Assembly (NCBI GenBank): GCA_035366835.1
Contig: DAOSIS010000007.1
Coordinates: forward strand, 1-64,000
From: UBA6109 sp035366835
GTDB taxonomy: Bacteria; Desulfobacterota; Syntrophia; Syntrophales; UBA6109
Direction: 5' to 3'
Length of the DNA stretch: 64,000 nucleotides
Shown in pieces: positions 51,586 through 60,078 of this stretch. The notes beneath the pieces are model-generated. The model saw only the letters and a program-made list of their open reading frames with translations, made no database searches and was not told the origin of the DNA. Position numbers and translations under genes: made by a program. Each line of letters begins with the position of its first letter. Position 1 is the stretch's first letter.

Positions 51586-53304
51586 TCATTTGCCCGCGTA
51601 CTTGCCCGCGGCCTTGAGCTTCGCGATTTCTTCCTGTTCGAGGACGTTGAAAGCCACCTTGCCGACGAGCGTCGTGGGCAGGGTCTCGCGAAACTCGATC
51701 TCGCGCGGACAGCTCCAGAGGATCAGGTCCTTCCGGCAGTGCGCGACCAGTTCCTTCTCCATTTCCGGCCCCGCCTGCCCCGGGTCCTTCAGGACAACGA
51801 AGCCCTTCACGCGCTGCACCTGCTGCTCGTCGGGCACGCCGATGACGCAGGCCTTCAGGACGGCCGGGTGCTTGTAGAGGACCTCCTCCACCTGGGCGGG
51901 ATAGACGTTCATGCCCGAGGACTTGATCATGCGCTTCAGGCGGAGCTTGAAGTAGAAAAAGCCGTCGGCGTCCATGGTGCCGATGTCGCCGGTGTGAAGC
52001 CAGATCCGGCCGTCGGCGTGAAGCTTCAGCGTGTTCGCCGTTTCCTCCGGCTGGTCGAGGTAGCCCATCATGACCGCCGGCCCGTTCAGGCAGATCTCGC
52101 CTTCCTCGCCGACGGCGGCCTCGTCGACCGTGCCGGGCTTGACGATCTTGGCCAGCATGTCCGGGAAAGGGACACCGATGCTCCCTTCGCGGTATTCCTT
52201 GAGCGGCATCGCCATGATCGCCGTCACCGCCTCCGTCAGGCCGTAGCCCTCCAGAAGCGAAACGGAGCCGCCCTGCTTGCGGACGACCTCCTCGAAGCGC
52301 TCCTTGACGGTCCGCGGCAGGGTGTCGGCGCCGCTGAAGGTCGCCTTGAGGCAGCGCAGGTCGGTCTTGCGGAACAGGGGATTGCGGCTCAGGGCGTCGA
52401 ACAGGGTCGGCACCCCGACGAAGAAATTCGGACGCTTCTGGCGGATCAGCTGGGCAACGGTCTCCGGCGTGAACTGGGGGACGAGGATGCTCTTGGAGCC
52501 GCCCATGAAGGCGGCGTTGACGCAGACCCCCAGCCCGAAGCCGTGGAAGATCGGCAGGATCGCGAGGATGGAATCGCCTTTTCCCAGTTTTCCCCAGGCG
52601 GAAACCTGCATCCCCTCGCTGATGAAGTTCATGTTGGACAGCATGATCCCCTTGGGGATCCCCGTCGTGCCGCCGCTGTAGAGGATGACGGCCATCTCGT
52701 TCGTGCCCATCTGCGCCTTGGGAGCCTGCGGATAGGCCGCGGCCATGAGCTCCTTCCACCAGCGGACCATGGGGTCGGCGGGAACGGGCGGGATCTTGCG
52801 CCCCTTCGTGAGGTTGAACCCGATCCGCTTGACGAGGCCCAGGTAGTCGGGGATCTTCGTGAGGATCAGCGTCTGCAGGGGGGTCTGCGCCTTGACCTCC
52901 TTGAACTTTCCGTAGAAGGCGTCGATCGTGAGCGCGAAGCGGCTCTTGCTGTTGTTGAGGTAAAAGGCGATCTCCTTGGCCGTGGACAGGGGATGGATCA
53001 TGGCGGCGACGGCGCCCAGCCTGTTGGCCGCGTAGAAGCAGATGATGCCCTGGGGGGTCGTCGGCATGGAGATGGTGATCCGGTCCCCCTTCTTCATGCC
53101 CAGGGAGGCCAGCGCGGCTGCACAGCGGTCGATCTCTCCGCGGAAATCACGGTAGGTGGACGTGGTCCCGAAAAAGTCGTAGGCGATGGCATCCGGGAAG
53201 CGTTCAACGGTGCGGACGAGCGCCTCGTACATGGTGACCTGAGGATAATCCAGGGATTCGGGCACATCGCCGTAAAACTTGAGCCAGGGCTTGGTCTCGT
53301 ACAT
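51586..53304 (-). CDS. Long/medium-chain acyl-CoA synthetase (AMP-forming)
   Basis: This 572-residue adenylate-forming enzyme activates a carboxylic acid with ATP and CoA. Seen: P-loop-like ILYSGGTTGIPKGIM, the FFVGVPTLFDAL helix, LLEGYGLTEAVTAI, LHTGDIGTMDADGFFYFKLR and KMI-type lysine segment RLKRMIKSSGMNVYP, and the C-terminal PTTLVGKVAF with the catalytic Lys. It is typical of long-chain FadD-like enzymes, though aromatic acids are possible. It is placed upstream of the dehydratase genes on the same strand, so it could supply the CoA ester used there (inference). Confidence 0.93.
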   Translation of the reverse strand: MYETKPWLKFYGDVPESLDYPQVTMYEALVRTVERFPDAIAYDFFGTTSTYRDFRGEIDRCAAALASLGMKKGDRITISMPTTPQGIICFYAANRLGAVAAMIHPLSTAKEIAFYLNNSKSRFALTIDAFYGKFKEVKAQTPLQTLILTKIPDYLGLVKRIGFNLTKGRKIPPVPADPMVRWWKELMAAAYPQAPKAQMGTNEMAVILYSGGTTGIPKGIMLSNMNFISEGMQVSAWGKLGKGDSILAILPIFHGFGLGVCVNAAFMGGSKSILVPQFTPETVAQLIRQKRPNFFVGVPTLFDALSRNPLFRKTDLRCLKATFSGADTLPRTVKERFEEVVRKQGGSVSLLEGYGLTEAVTAIMAMPLKEYREGSIGVPFPDMLAKIVKPGTVDEAAVGEEGEICLNGPAVMMGYLDQPEETANTLKLHADGRIWLHTGDIGTMDADGFFYFKLRLKRMIKSSGMNVYPAQVEEVLYKHPAVLKACVIGVPDEQQVQRVKGFVVLKDPGQAGPEMEKELVAHCRKDLILWSCPREIEFRETLPTTLVGKVAFNVLEQEEIAKLKAAGKYAGK

Positions 53305-53320
53305 GATCTCATCCCCCCTC

Positions 53321-53442
53321 AGGCTGTTGAAAAACGCCCGCCTGCCGCGTTTTCCTCATCCTTCGCCGTTCGACGTACATTCCAGCACGGCTTCACGGCT
53401 CAGGATTGCGGGAGCCCTGCATCCGGACGTTTTTGAACAGGC
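53321..53442. repeat. MITE-like repeat, copy 2
   Basis: This copy has the clearest ends: AGGCTGTTGAAAAACGCCCG on the left and CATCCGGACGTTTTTGAACA then GGCT on the right, an inverted pair of about 17 bases. The middle differs from copies 1 and 3. It lies between the start of the acyl-CoA synthetase gene and the end of the UPF0182 gene. Confidence 0.75.
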
Positions 53443-53495
53443 TTCATTTTTTCGGCAGGCTGTCGGAGTGGTTCCCATCGCCTGCCGTGTTCTCC

Positions 53496-56273
53496 TCACT
53501 TCCTCTTTTCCGCCATCCGGAGCAGGTCTTCCATCTTCCGCAGCTCCTCGCCGTAGAGCGACCAGTTTCCCTGGCGCAGGGCATCCTGCGCCTTGCGGTA
53601 ATGGCCGAGGGCCTCGATTGCCAGCTGCCGTTCCGTCCGGTCGGGCCTTCCCGCCGCGGCGATTTCGGCCGCGGCCGCAGCCGCTGCCTTCGGGCCGCCG
53701 CGGTCCTTCATCTGCTCGCCGCCGAAGATGCGCTGGAGGGAGATCTCGAGGTTTTCCTCCATTTCGATCGTGTTGCCGAAGGCGACGATGACGCGCTTGA
53801 GTTCGGGGAGCTGGCCTTTTTCCGCCGCCAGGTACAGCGGTTCGACGTAGAGGAGCGCCTTTTCGATCGGGATTGCCAGCAGGCTCCCCCGGATGACCTC
53901 GGAGCCGCTTTGGCTCCACAGGGAGATCTGCTTGGAGATCTCCGAGTGCTGGTCGATGCGGGCCTCGATCTGGCGCGGGCCGTACACCAGCTTCTGCTTG
54001 GGGAAGTTGTAGACGATCAGGCGCCCGTAATTCGGATCGTCGCAGCGGGCGGCCATCCAGGCCGACATGTTGTCCTTGTTGCGCGGCGTGAAGGGGACCA
54101 GCAGGATGAACTCCTCCTTCTTCCCGTCCGGGAGCCGCATGATCGTGTAGTAGGGCTCCATCTCCTGCTCGGAGCCCTTGATGGCCTTGCCCGGGATCGC
54201 CCAGAGGTCCTCCTTGTTGTAGAAGACCTGGGGATCCTTCATATGGTACGCGCGGTACATGCGGGCCTGGACGGACAGCATCCCCGTGGGGTAGCGGATG
54301 TGCTTCTTCAGGGCCTCCGGCATGGCGGAGAGGGGCTGGAAGACCCCCGGGAAGATCCGGGCGTAGGTCTTCAGGATCGGATCGTCGGGATCGCTGACGT
54401 AGAGCTTGACCGAGCCGTCGTAGGCGTCGACCACCGCCTTGAAGGAATTGCGGATGTAGTTGCCGACCTGCGGCGTCGGTTCGGAGTAGGGGAAGCGGTC
54501 GGATGTCGTATAGGCGTCCAGGAACCACAGCAGCCTTCCCTCCGGTGAGACCACCAGGTAGGGGTCCGCGTCGATCCGGGCGAAGGGGACGATGCGGGAC
54601 ACGCGCTCGCGGACGTTCCGGTAATACATCACGCGGCTTTCGGCGGTGATGTCGTCCGAAAAGAGGATCGTCATCGAGCGGAACCGTGCCGCGAAGAGGA
54701 GCTTCCGCCAGAAGCCGAGGGGCACGCCGCCCTTGCCCTCGTAGCGCGCATAGACGTTTTTGTCGCCCACGGGATAGTCGAACTCGGGCCGCTTGGTCCG
54801 GACGAAGACGTACTCGTTGGAGACCTCGCCGAAGTAGATCTCCGGCCGGGTCACGCGGACCTCCGTCGTCGATACCGGGGGGATGTCCTTGATGAAGAAC
54901 TCCGGCAGGCCCTCTTTCGAGATGCGGTTGACCGGCCCCATCACGATGCCGTAGCCGTGCGTGTAGTTGAGATGCTCGTTGACCCAGGTCCGGGCCGGGA
55001 GCGCCCGGTAGGAGAGCTCCCGCGGCGAGAGCATGACCTGGCGGTACTCGCCGTCGATGGTATACCGGTCGTTGTCCACGTCGACGAACTTGTAGTAGGT
55101 GCGGATCTCCTGGAGCTGGCTGTACGTCAGGAGCAGCGGCGCATGGTCCCAGAGGCGGATGTTCTTGATCGTGATGTCGTTGCGGCGCAGGTCTTCCCGG
55201 GTGAGGTTTTCGTCGGCGGGGAACTCCTGGTCCTCGATGGCGTCCAGCTTGTAGGCGGCGCGCGTGTAGGCGATGTTGCGTTCGAGAAAGGGTTTCTCCA
55301 GGACGATTTCGTTGGGGATGACCATGAACTTCTGGATCACGCCCGGGAGGATGCCCCGGCCGATGACGAGGCAGGCGATCAGGGCGAGGATCGCGACGGC
55401 GGGGATCCGCCAGTTCCGGCTGAAGATGTAGGCGACGACGGCGATCCCGGCCAGGACCGCGAGGCCGATCAGGACCTTCAGCACCCAGATCTGCGTCGCG
55501 GTGTCCGTGTAGCCCGGCCCGAATACGACGCCGCGCTTGACGGAGAGCATCTCGCTCAGGTCGATCCAGAAGCCGAAGGCGGCGTTGAAGAGGAGCGCGG
55601 CGACGAGAATCGCCATGTGCATCCGGGCCGCCGGCAGCAGGTGAAGGGTCTGCGGCGGGATGAACGTCAGGGAGCGGCGGATGAAATAAACGAAGGCGGT
55701 GCCGGCGAGCGTCAGGAAGAGCGCGCTCATGATCCACCCGTACAGGTACGTCAGGAACGGCAACCGGAAGATGTAGAAGGAGATGTCCCGCCCGTACAGG
55801 GGGTCCGTCAGATTGAAAGGCGTCGGGTTGACGAAGCGCAGGAGGTTTTCCCACTGGGTGGACCCCTGGACCGCCATCAGGATGGCCATCACGACCGCCG
55901 CGGCCAGGATGACGATGCCGAGGAACCGCCTGCCAAGCGTGAGGATCGGGAAGGGCACAAAGTCCGTTGCCGACGGGGGAGGGGCATCGGGCGAAAGGCG
56001 GAGCGCCGCCAGGAGACTGGGGTAGAAGATCACGAAGAAGAGGCCGCCGAAGAGTGCGGCGGCCTTCAACTGGTTGATCAGCGTGACGAGGAAGACAACG
56101 GGATAACCGAGCTCCTGAAACCAGTACCAGTCGGTGATCATCTCCACGACGCGCCACATCAGTGCGACGGTGCCGAACAGCACCGTGACCAGCAACAGCG
56201 TGCGGCTGTTCCTGAGGGGTGATCCGGGATGCCCGCCCGGCCAGGGTGTTCCGAAGGGTCCGCCTGCGCTCAT
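53496..56273 (-). CDS. UPF0182 family large membrane protein
   Basis: This 925-residue protein has seven membrane helices in the first 330 residues (for example TLLLVTVLFGTVALMWRVVE and VFLVTLINQLKAAALFGGLF) and then a long outside domain. Family marks include YWFQELGYPVVF, NWRIPAVAILALIA-type helix, and ENLTREDLRRNDITIKNIRLWDHAPLL. The function is unknown in all members. A GGAGAAAC ribosome site precedes the ATG at 56273. It is divergently transcribed from the MarR gene, with 178 bases between starts. Confidence 0.93.
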   Translation of the reverse strand: MSAGGPFGTPWPGGHPGSPLRNSRTLLLVTVLFGTVALMWRVVEMITDWYWFQELGYPVVFLVTLINQLKAAALFGGLFFVIFYPSLLAALRLSPDAPPPSATDFVPFPILTLGRRFLGIVILAAAVVMAILMAVQGSTQWENLLRFVNPTPFNLTDPLYGRDISFYIFRLPFLTYLYGWIMSALFLTLAGTAFVYFIRRSLTFIPPQTLHLLPAARMHMAILVAALLFNAAFGFWIDLSEMLSVKRGVVFGPGYTDTATQIWVLKVLIGLAVLAGIAVVAYIFSRNWRIPAVAILALIACLVIGRGILPGVIQKFMVIPNEIVLEKPFLERNIAYTRAAYKLDAIEDQEFPADENLTREDLRRNDITIKNIRLWDHAPLLLTYSQLQEIRTYYKFVDVDNDRYTIDGEYRQVMLSPRELSYRALPARTWVNEHLNYTHGYGIVMGPVNRISKEGLPEFFIKDIPPVSTTEVRVTRPEIYFGEVSNEYVFVRTKRPEFDYPVGDKNVYARYEGKGGVPLGFWRKLLFAARFRSMTILFSDDITAESRVMYYRNVRERVSRIVPFARIDADPYLVVSPEGRLLWFLDAYTTSDRFPYSEPTPQVGNYIRNSFKAVVDAYDGSVKLYVSDPDDPILKTYARIFPGVFQPLSAMPEALKKHIRYPTGMLSVQARMYRAYHMKDPQVFYNKEDLWAIPGKAIKGSEQEMEPYYTIMRLPDGKKEEFILLVPFTPRNKDNMSAWMAARCDDPNYGRLIVYNFPKQKLVYGPRQIEARIDQHSEISKQISLWSQSGSEVIRGSLLAIPIEKALLYVEPLYLAAEKGQLPELKRVIVAFGNTIEMEENLEISLQRIFGGEQMKDRGGPKAAAAAAAEIAAAGRPDRTERQLAIEALGHYRKAQDALRQGNWSLYGEELRKMEDLLRMAEKRK

Positions 56274-56358
56274 AAGAGTTTCTCCTTTTCCAACGCCTTT
56301 ATAGAGACAGCGGCACAAGGTGTCAAGGGAATTGGGCCGGCGGGCAGCGCGGGAGCGC

Positions 56359-56399
56359 TTGACAAGGGCCGGCGGATCATGTATTTAGCATGCGAAATA
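56359..56399 (+). promoter_or_regulatory. marR promoter with overlapping palindrome
   Basis: TTGACA (56359-56364) is followed at 17 bases by TATTTA (56382-56387). The -10 lies inside TATTTAGCATGCGAAATA (56382-56399), a palindrome with one mismatch pair. A related palindrome, TTTCGTATACGAAA, follows the gene. This is the expected layout for MarR self-repression. Confidence 0.6.
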
Positions 56400-56451
56400 A
56401 TTGCGCGGGATGCCGCGCAGGACCGGAGCAGAAAAGGAAGCGTTGCCGCTG

Positions 56452-56865
56452 ATGACGCCCTATGACGATTGCATCGTTTTTCTCCTCGCCAAGGCCTACC
56501 AGCGGGCCCACGGGCAATTCCGGAAGCAGCTTCAGCCGCATGATCTCACGCCCGTGCAGACCCTCGTCCTCACCGCCCTCGGCGTCGGGGAGGGCACTTC
56601 CGTCGGCGACCTCGGCAAACGGCTCGGCCTCGACTATGCCACGCTTTCCGGCGTCCTGGACCGGCTCGCGGCCGCCGGATGGGTCGTGAAGGAAACGGAC
56701 GACAGAGATCGCCGCACCGTGAGAATCCTTCTTTCTCCCAAGGCAAGGAACATCCTCCCGGTCCTCGCGAAGATCCGGGAAACCGCGAACGCCGAGATCA
56801 TGAAGCCTCTCCGCGCGGAGGAACGTCTTCTCCTGAAGCGCATGCTCCGCGATCTGCAGGGGTGA
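56452..56865 (+). CDS. MarR family transcriptional regulator
   Basis: This 137-residue winged-helix repressor has the MarR layout: helix 1 dimer part, LTPVQTLVLTALG, recognition helix LGLDYATLSGVLDRLAAAGW and the wing VKETDDRDRRTVRILLSPKA. In-frame alternatives at 56401 (TTG) and 56410 would lengthen the N-terminus; 56452 begins at the usual family position and leaves room for the promoter at 56359. It probably controls itself and the Fe-S protein gene downstream through the shared palindromes. Confidence 0.9.
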   Translation: MTPYDDCIVFLLAKAYQRAHGQFRKQLQPHDLTPVQTLVLTALGVGEGTSVGDLGKRLGLDYATLSGVLDRLAAAGWVVKETDDRDRRTVRILLSPKARNILPVLAKIRETANAEIMKPLRAEERLLLKRMLRDLQG

Positions 56866-56882
56866 ATTTTTTTGCCTTGTTA

Positions 56883-56896
56883 TTTCGTATACGAAA
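56883..56896 (+). promoter_or_regulatory. Second MarR-type palindrome
   Basis: TTTCGTATACGAAA is a perfect 14-base palindrome 18 bases after the marR stop and about 90 bases before the Fe-S protein gene. Its half-site ATTTCGTAT resembles that of the palindrome upstream of marR (ATTTAGCAT / ATTTCGCAT). CATAAA just downstream could be a -10. Confidence 0.6.
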
Positions 56897-56985
56897 CATA
56901 AATGCCGGGGACTTGGTGCGGACCGGCGTTCCCGGAACCGGCAGGGGAAGCGGGGGCGAAGTCACGACAAAAAGGAGGGAAGACC

Positions 56986-57759
56986 ATGCAGAGCAAAGAG
57001 GAGATTCGTCGGTACGGTCGGGATCTGGGAGCGGACGCCGTGGGCTTTGCCGCCGTCGAGGACTACAAGTCCCCCCGCACGCCTGATCCGCGGTCGCTTC
57101 TGCCGGGGGTGAAATCCCTGGTGGTCCTTGCTTACCGGGAAACGAACGGTTCCCTGGACAGCCCCGTTCCCCGGATCGCGATGATGACGCGCCTGGCCGT
57201 CATGGACCTGATGAAGAAGAACAATTATCTGACGGCGCGTTTCCTCGAAGATCGTTTCCAGGCGAAGGCCGCCGCCATCGCTCCTTCCTTCCCTCTGAAC
57301 ATGCATCCGCCGCAGATGGGCCTTGCCGGGGACATATCCCTCCGTCACGCCGCCGTGGCGGCGGGCCTGGGCGTCTTCGGTCGCCACAACCTCGTGATCC
57401 ATCCGAAGTTCGGAACGCGCGTGCTCTTCACGGCCGTGCTGACGGATCTTCCCCTGGCCTCCGATCCCCCCGTCGCGGAAGGGCTCTGCGACGGCTGCGG
57501 CGCCTGCGTCGCCGCCTGCCCGGCCCATGCCCTTGACGCGGAAGGCAGGACCGACGCCATGAAGTGCCTGAGGGGCAGTCAACCCTACGGGATCGGCGCG
57601 GCCATCTCCTTCATCCGCAGATTCACCGCCGCGGCACCGGACCAGCAGAAGGCCCTGCTGACGGACCCCCTGTTCCTCAGCCTCTACCAGGCGATTCCCA
57701 TGGGATTTCAGTACGAGTGCTTCCGATGCGAAGCCGTCTGCCCGGCGTGCAGGTCCTGA
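56986..57759 (+). CDS. QueG-like 4Fe-4S protein
   Basis: This 257-residue protein resembles the N-terminal core of epoxyqueuosine reductase/reductive-dehalogenase-like Fe-S proteins. Seen: MGLAGDISLRHAAVAAGLGVFG, where the B12-type proteins have GEISYKYAAVRAGLG, LFTAVLTDLPLASD, then the cluster motif CDGCGACVAACP and a late CFRCEAVCPACRS. It is shorter than QueG (no HEAT tail), so it is probably a different member of the family. It lies behind the MarR-type palindrome and is likely under MarR control. Confidence 0.8.
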   Translation: MQSKEEIRRYGRDLGADAVGFAAVEDYKSPRTPDPRSLLPGVKSLVVLAYRETNGSLDSPVPRIAMMTRLAVMDLMKKNNYLTARFLEDRFQAKAAAIAPSFPLNMHPPQMGLAGDISLRHAAVAAGLGVFGRHNLVIHPKFGTRVLFTAVLTDLPLASDPPVAEGLCDGCGACVAACPAHALDAEGRTDAMKCLRGSQPYGIGAAISFIRRFTAAAPDQQKALLTDPLFLSLYQAIPMGFQYECFRCEAVCPACRS

Positions 57760-57805
57760 GGCGGTTCCCTGAAGCGGATGCCTTTTCGGCGAACGGCCCC
57801 GGCTT

Positions 57806-58753
57806 TCACGATATGACGCGGATCGGCTTTCCATCCAGAAAAGCGACGATGTCCTCAACGGCGTCCTGATACATCCTGGCGAAGTTCCCTTCGGTCACGT
57901 AGCCGAGGTGGGGCGTGAGGAGGACATTGTCCAGTTTCCGGATGGCGGCGTCCGCCGGCAGGGGTTCGGCATCGTACACATCGATGGCCGCGCCGGCGAT
58001 CTTCTTTTCGCGCAGCACCCGGAGCAGGGCTTCGCCATCGACGACCGGCCACCGCGAGGTGTTGATGAAATACGCCGTCGGCTTCATCAGGCCGAGTTCT
58101 CCGGCGCCGACGATGCCGGCCGTGCGCGCGCTCAGAACGATGTGGACCGAAAGGACGTCGGACCGGCGAAACAGTTCGTCCTTTTCCACGCGGCGGGCAT
58201 GGTGTTCCGCCGCCCTCTCATCGGTCAGATTCTGACTCCAGGCGATCACTTCCATACGGAGGGCCTTGGCCGCGGCCGCAACGGCGCCCCCCACCCTGCC
58301 CAGACCCAGCAAGCCGAGCGTCTTCCCGGAGAGATCGCTGCCGAGGCGCGTCTGCCATCCCCCCTGCCTCATGGAAGCGAACTGCCCCGGAATATCGCGC
58401 ATGAGCGCAATCATCAGCCCGATGGCGAGCTCGGCGGTTGCATTGCCCGCACTGCCGGTGCAGCAGACGGTAACGCCCTGGGCGTGCGCCGCTTCGATGT
58501 CGAACGAGGAATTGCGCCGGCCGGTCGTGATCAGGAGCTTCAATTTCGGAAGGCGGCGGAGCAGACCGGCGGGGAACGGCGTCCTTTCCCGCATCCCGAC
58601 GATGATTTCGAAATCGGCGAGGCTTCCTGCCGCATCCTCCGCATTTGCGAACGGCTTCCGGAATACGGTGGTTTCGGCGCGTCCCTTCAGCGGGCTCCAG
58701 TCCGCCAATCTCTGGGAGACATTGAAATAATCGTCAAGAACGGCGATGCGCAT
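57806..58753 (-). CDS. D-2-hydroxyacid dehydrogenase (NAD)
   Basis: This 315-residue enzyme interconverts a 2-oxoacid and the (R)-2-hydroxyacid. Seen: LGLLGLGRVGGAV for NAD, the catalytic Arg in FINTSRWPVVD, Glu in DVYDAEPLP and His in LLTPHLGY. Length and order are typical of the PGDH/hydroxypyruvate reductase group. The unusual Trp after the Arg (normally Gly) may affect substrate. Because (R)-2-hydroxyacids are the substrates of HgdAB-type dehydratases, a link to the genes at 47-51 kb is possible but only inferred. Confidence 0.92.
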   Translation of the reverse strand: MRIAVLDDYFNVSQRLADWSPLKGRAETTVFRKPFANAEDAAGSLADFEIIVGMRERTPFPAGLLRRLPKLKLLITTGRRNSSFDIEAAHAQGVTVCCTGSAGNATAELAIGLMIALMRDIPGQFASMRQGGWQTRLGSDLSGKTLGLLGLGRVGGAVAAAAKALRMEVIAWSQNLTDERAAEHHARRVEKDELFRRSDVLSVHIVLSARTAGIVGAGELGLMKPTAYFINTSRWPVVDGEALLRVLREKKIAGAAIDVYDAEPLPADAAIRKLDNVLLTPHLGYVTEGNFARMYQDAVEDIVAFLDGKPIRVIS

Positions 58754-59107
58754 GGGATCCTCCTCTTTTCGTTTCGGGCCCGGCCCGCGGGCGACGGCTT
58801 CTTCCCCCACCTCTGTCCCGCACCGGCCTCGGGCCGTGAATCCGGCAGCGAGCGCCTACCCCGCAGCTTGCTGCGGGGTAGGCGAGCGAATCCTGTTTGA
58901 GATTCCTTCCCTGGGGATCGAAGGTTCTCCGGAGCTTGCTCCGGAGGGCTTCAATTCATTGCTACTAGAGGCGCTGCTGCCTGTCAAGGAATGCGTGGGA
59001 CGGGAGACGGAGGCGGCGGCTGATGGGCGAGGCTCGGCGGTCCGCGCAAATTGACAGCGCCGGAGATTTGTGCAAGAGGTGTCGTCGCATTGCGGAGGGG
59101 GTCGACC
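58754..59107. other. Divergent spacer containing repeat copy B
   Basis: The spacer lies between two divergent genes. It contains the two-hairpin repeat at 58855-58947 and no credible gene. A ribosome site for the methyltransferase (GCGGAGGGGG) is at its right end; no strong sigma-70 promoter was picked out by eye. Confidence 0.6.
58855..58947 (+). repeat. Two-hairpin dispersed repeat, copy B
   Basis: This is the well-preserved copy. CCTACCCCGCAGC and GCTGCGGGGTAGG form a perfect 13-bp stem around TT, and CTCCGGAGC with GCTCCGGAG form a perfect 9-bp stem around TT. Both have AGCTTGCT at the tip. The spacer between them carries GTTTGAGATTCCTTCCCTGG, shared with copy A at 15728-15812. Confidence 0.85.
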
Positions 59108-59920
59108 ATGCAGCCGAGAGCCGGGTACCTGATGGAAAACAGCGAGGAGGCGATCCGCCTTGAAGTCAAGACGGACCCGGGCAGGGTGCGGGAGGAGGCC
59201 CGCTGGTGCGGGATCGGGGCGGGACAGTCGGTGCTCGACGCGGGCTGCGGCCCCGGCAAGACGTCCTCGATCCTCCTCGAGATGGTTCAGCCCGGCGGCT
59301 CGGTCCTCGGCGTCGACTACTCGCCCGAGCGCATCGCCTATGCGGACCGGCATTATGGCCGCGGGGCGGACCTCCGCTTCGAGCTGCACGATCTCCGCGA
59401 CCTTCCGGACCGGTATTCCGGGCGCTTCGACATCGTCTGGGCGCGCTTCGTCCTGGAGTACAACCGCGCCGAAGGGCTCCAGATCGTCCGGAATCTGAAG
59501 GAATGCCTGAAGCCCGGCGGCACGCTGTGCCTCATCGACCTGGACCACAATTGCCTCGGACATTTCGAACTGCCGGCCGGGATGCAGGAGGTGATGGAGG
59601 CCGTCATGCGGCGCGTGGACGAGGAGTTCAATTTCGACACCTACGCCGGGCGCCGGCTCTATGCACACCTCTACGATGCGGAATTCGAGGACATCGGCGT
59701 GGAGGTCCGGGCCCACCATCTGATCTACGGGAAGGTGCGCGACGAGGAACTGTTCAACTGGACGAAGAAGATGGAGGTTGCGGCGCGGCGCCTTCCCGGA
59801 ATGTTCGGCGGCTACCCCGGCGGCGCGGCAGCCTTCGACCGGGATTTCCGCGCCTTCTTCCAGGACCCCCGGCGGTTTACCTATACGCCGGTGGTGATGG
59901 CGAAGGGCCGGAGACCCTAG
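59108..59920 (+). CDS. SAM-dependent methyltransferase, class I
   Basis: This 270-residue methyltransferase has motif I VLDAGCGPGKTSSILLEM, acidic loop VLGVDYSPERI, motif II FDIVWARFVLEY and LKPGGTLCLIDLD. The N-terminal helices and the C-terminal cap are ordinary for small-molecule methyltransferases. The substrate is unknown. The start at 59108 follows GGAGGGGG. Its stop is followed at once by a MITE-like repeat. Confidence 0.88.
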   Translation: MQPRAGYLMENSEEAIRLEVKTDPGRVREEARWCGIGAGQSVLDAGCGPGKTSSILLEMVQPGGSVLGVDYSPERIAYADRHYGRGADLRFELHDLRDLPDRYSGRFDIVWARFVLEYNRAEGLQIVRNLKECLKPGGTLCLIDLDHNCLGHFELPAGMQEVMEAVMRRVDEEFNFDTYAGRRLYAHLYDAEFEDIGVEVRAHHLIYGKVRDEELFNWTKKMEVAARRLPGMFGGYPGGAAAFDRDFRAFFQDPRRFTYTPVVMAKGRRP

Positions 59921-60066
59921 CAGGCCGAGAAGAAAGTCCCCGTCTGCAGCGTTGCCTCGTTCCTCGTCGGTGCAGCCCTTCGACAGGCTCAGGGCAGGCT
60001 AAGGAGTCTGTCATGGTGAGCTTGTCGAACCATCGGCGCCCTGCATCCGGACCTTTTTGAACAGCT
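59921..60066. repeat. MITE-like repeat, copy 3
   Basis: It starts right after the methyltransferase stop. Its interior CCGTCTGCAGCGTTGCCTCG and its right end CTGCATCCGGACCTTTTTGA match copy 1, including the nested CTTCGACAGGCTCAGGGCAG and GTGAGCTTGTCGAACC pair. It fills the gap between two convergent genes and may serve as their terminator. Confidence 0.75.
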
Positions 60067-60078
60067 CGCCGGGAGGGA

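Noticed and set aside
53356..56157. A second minus-strand frame of 933 codons in the UPF0182 gene
   Set aside because: It is a Pro/Arg/Gly-rich shadow; the alternative frame has all the UPF0182 features.
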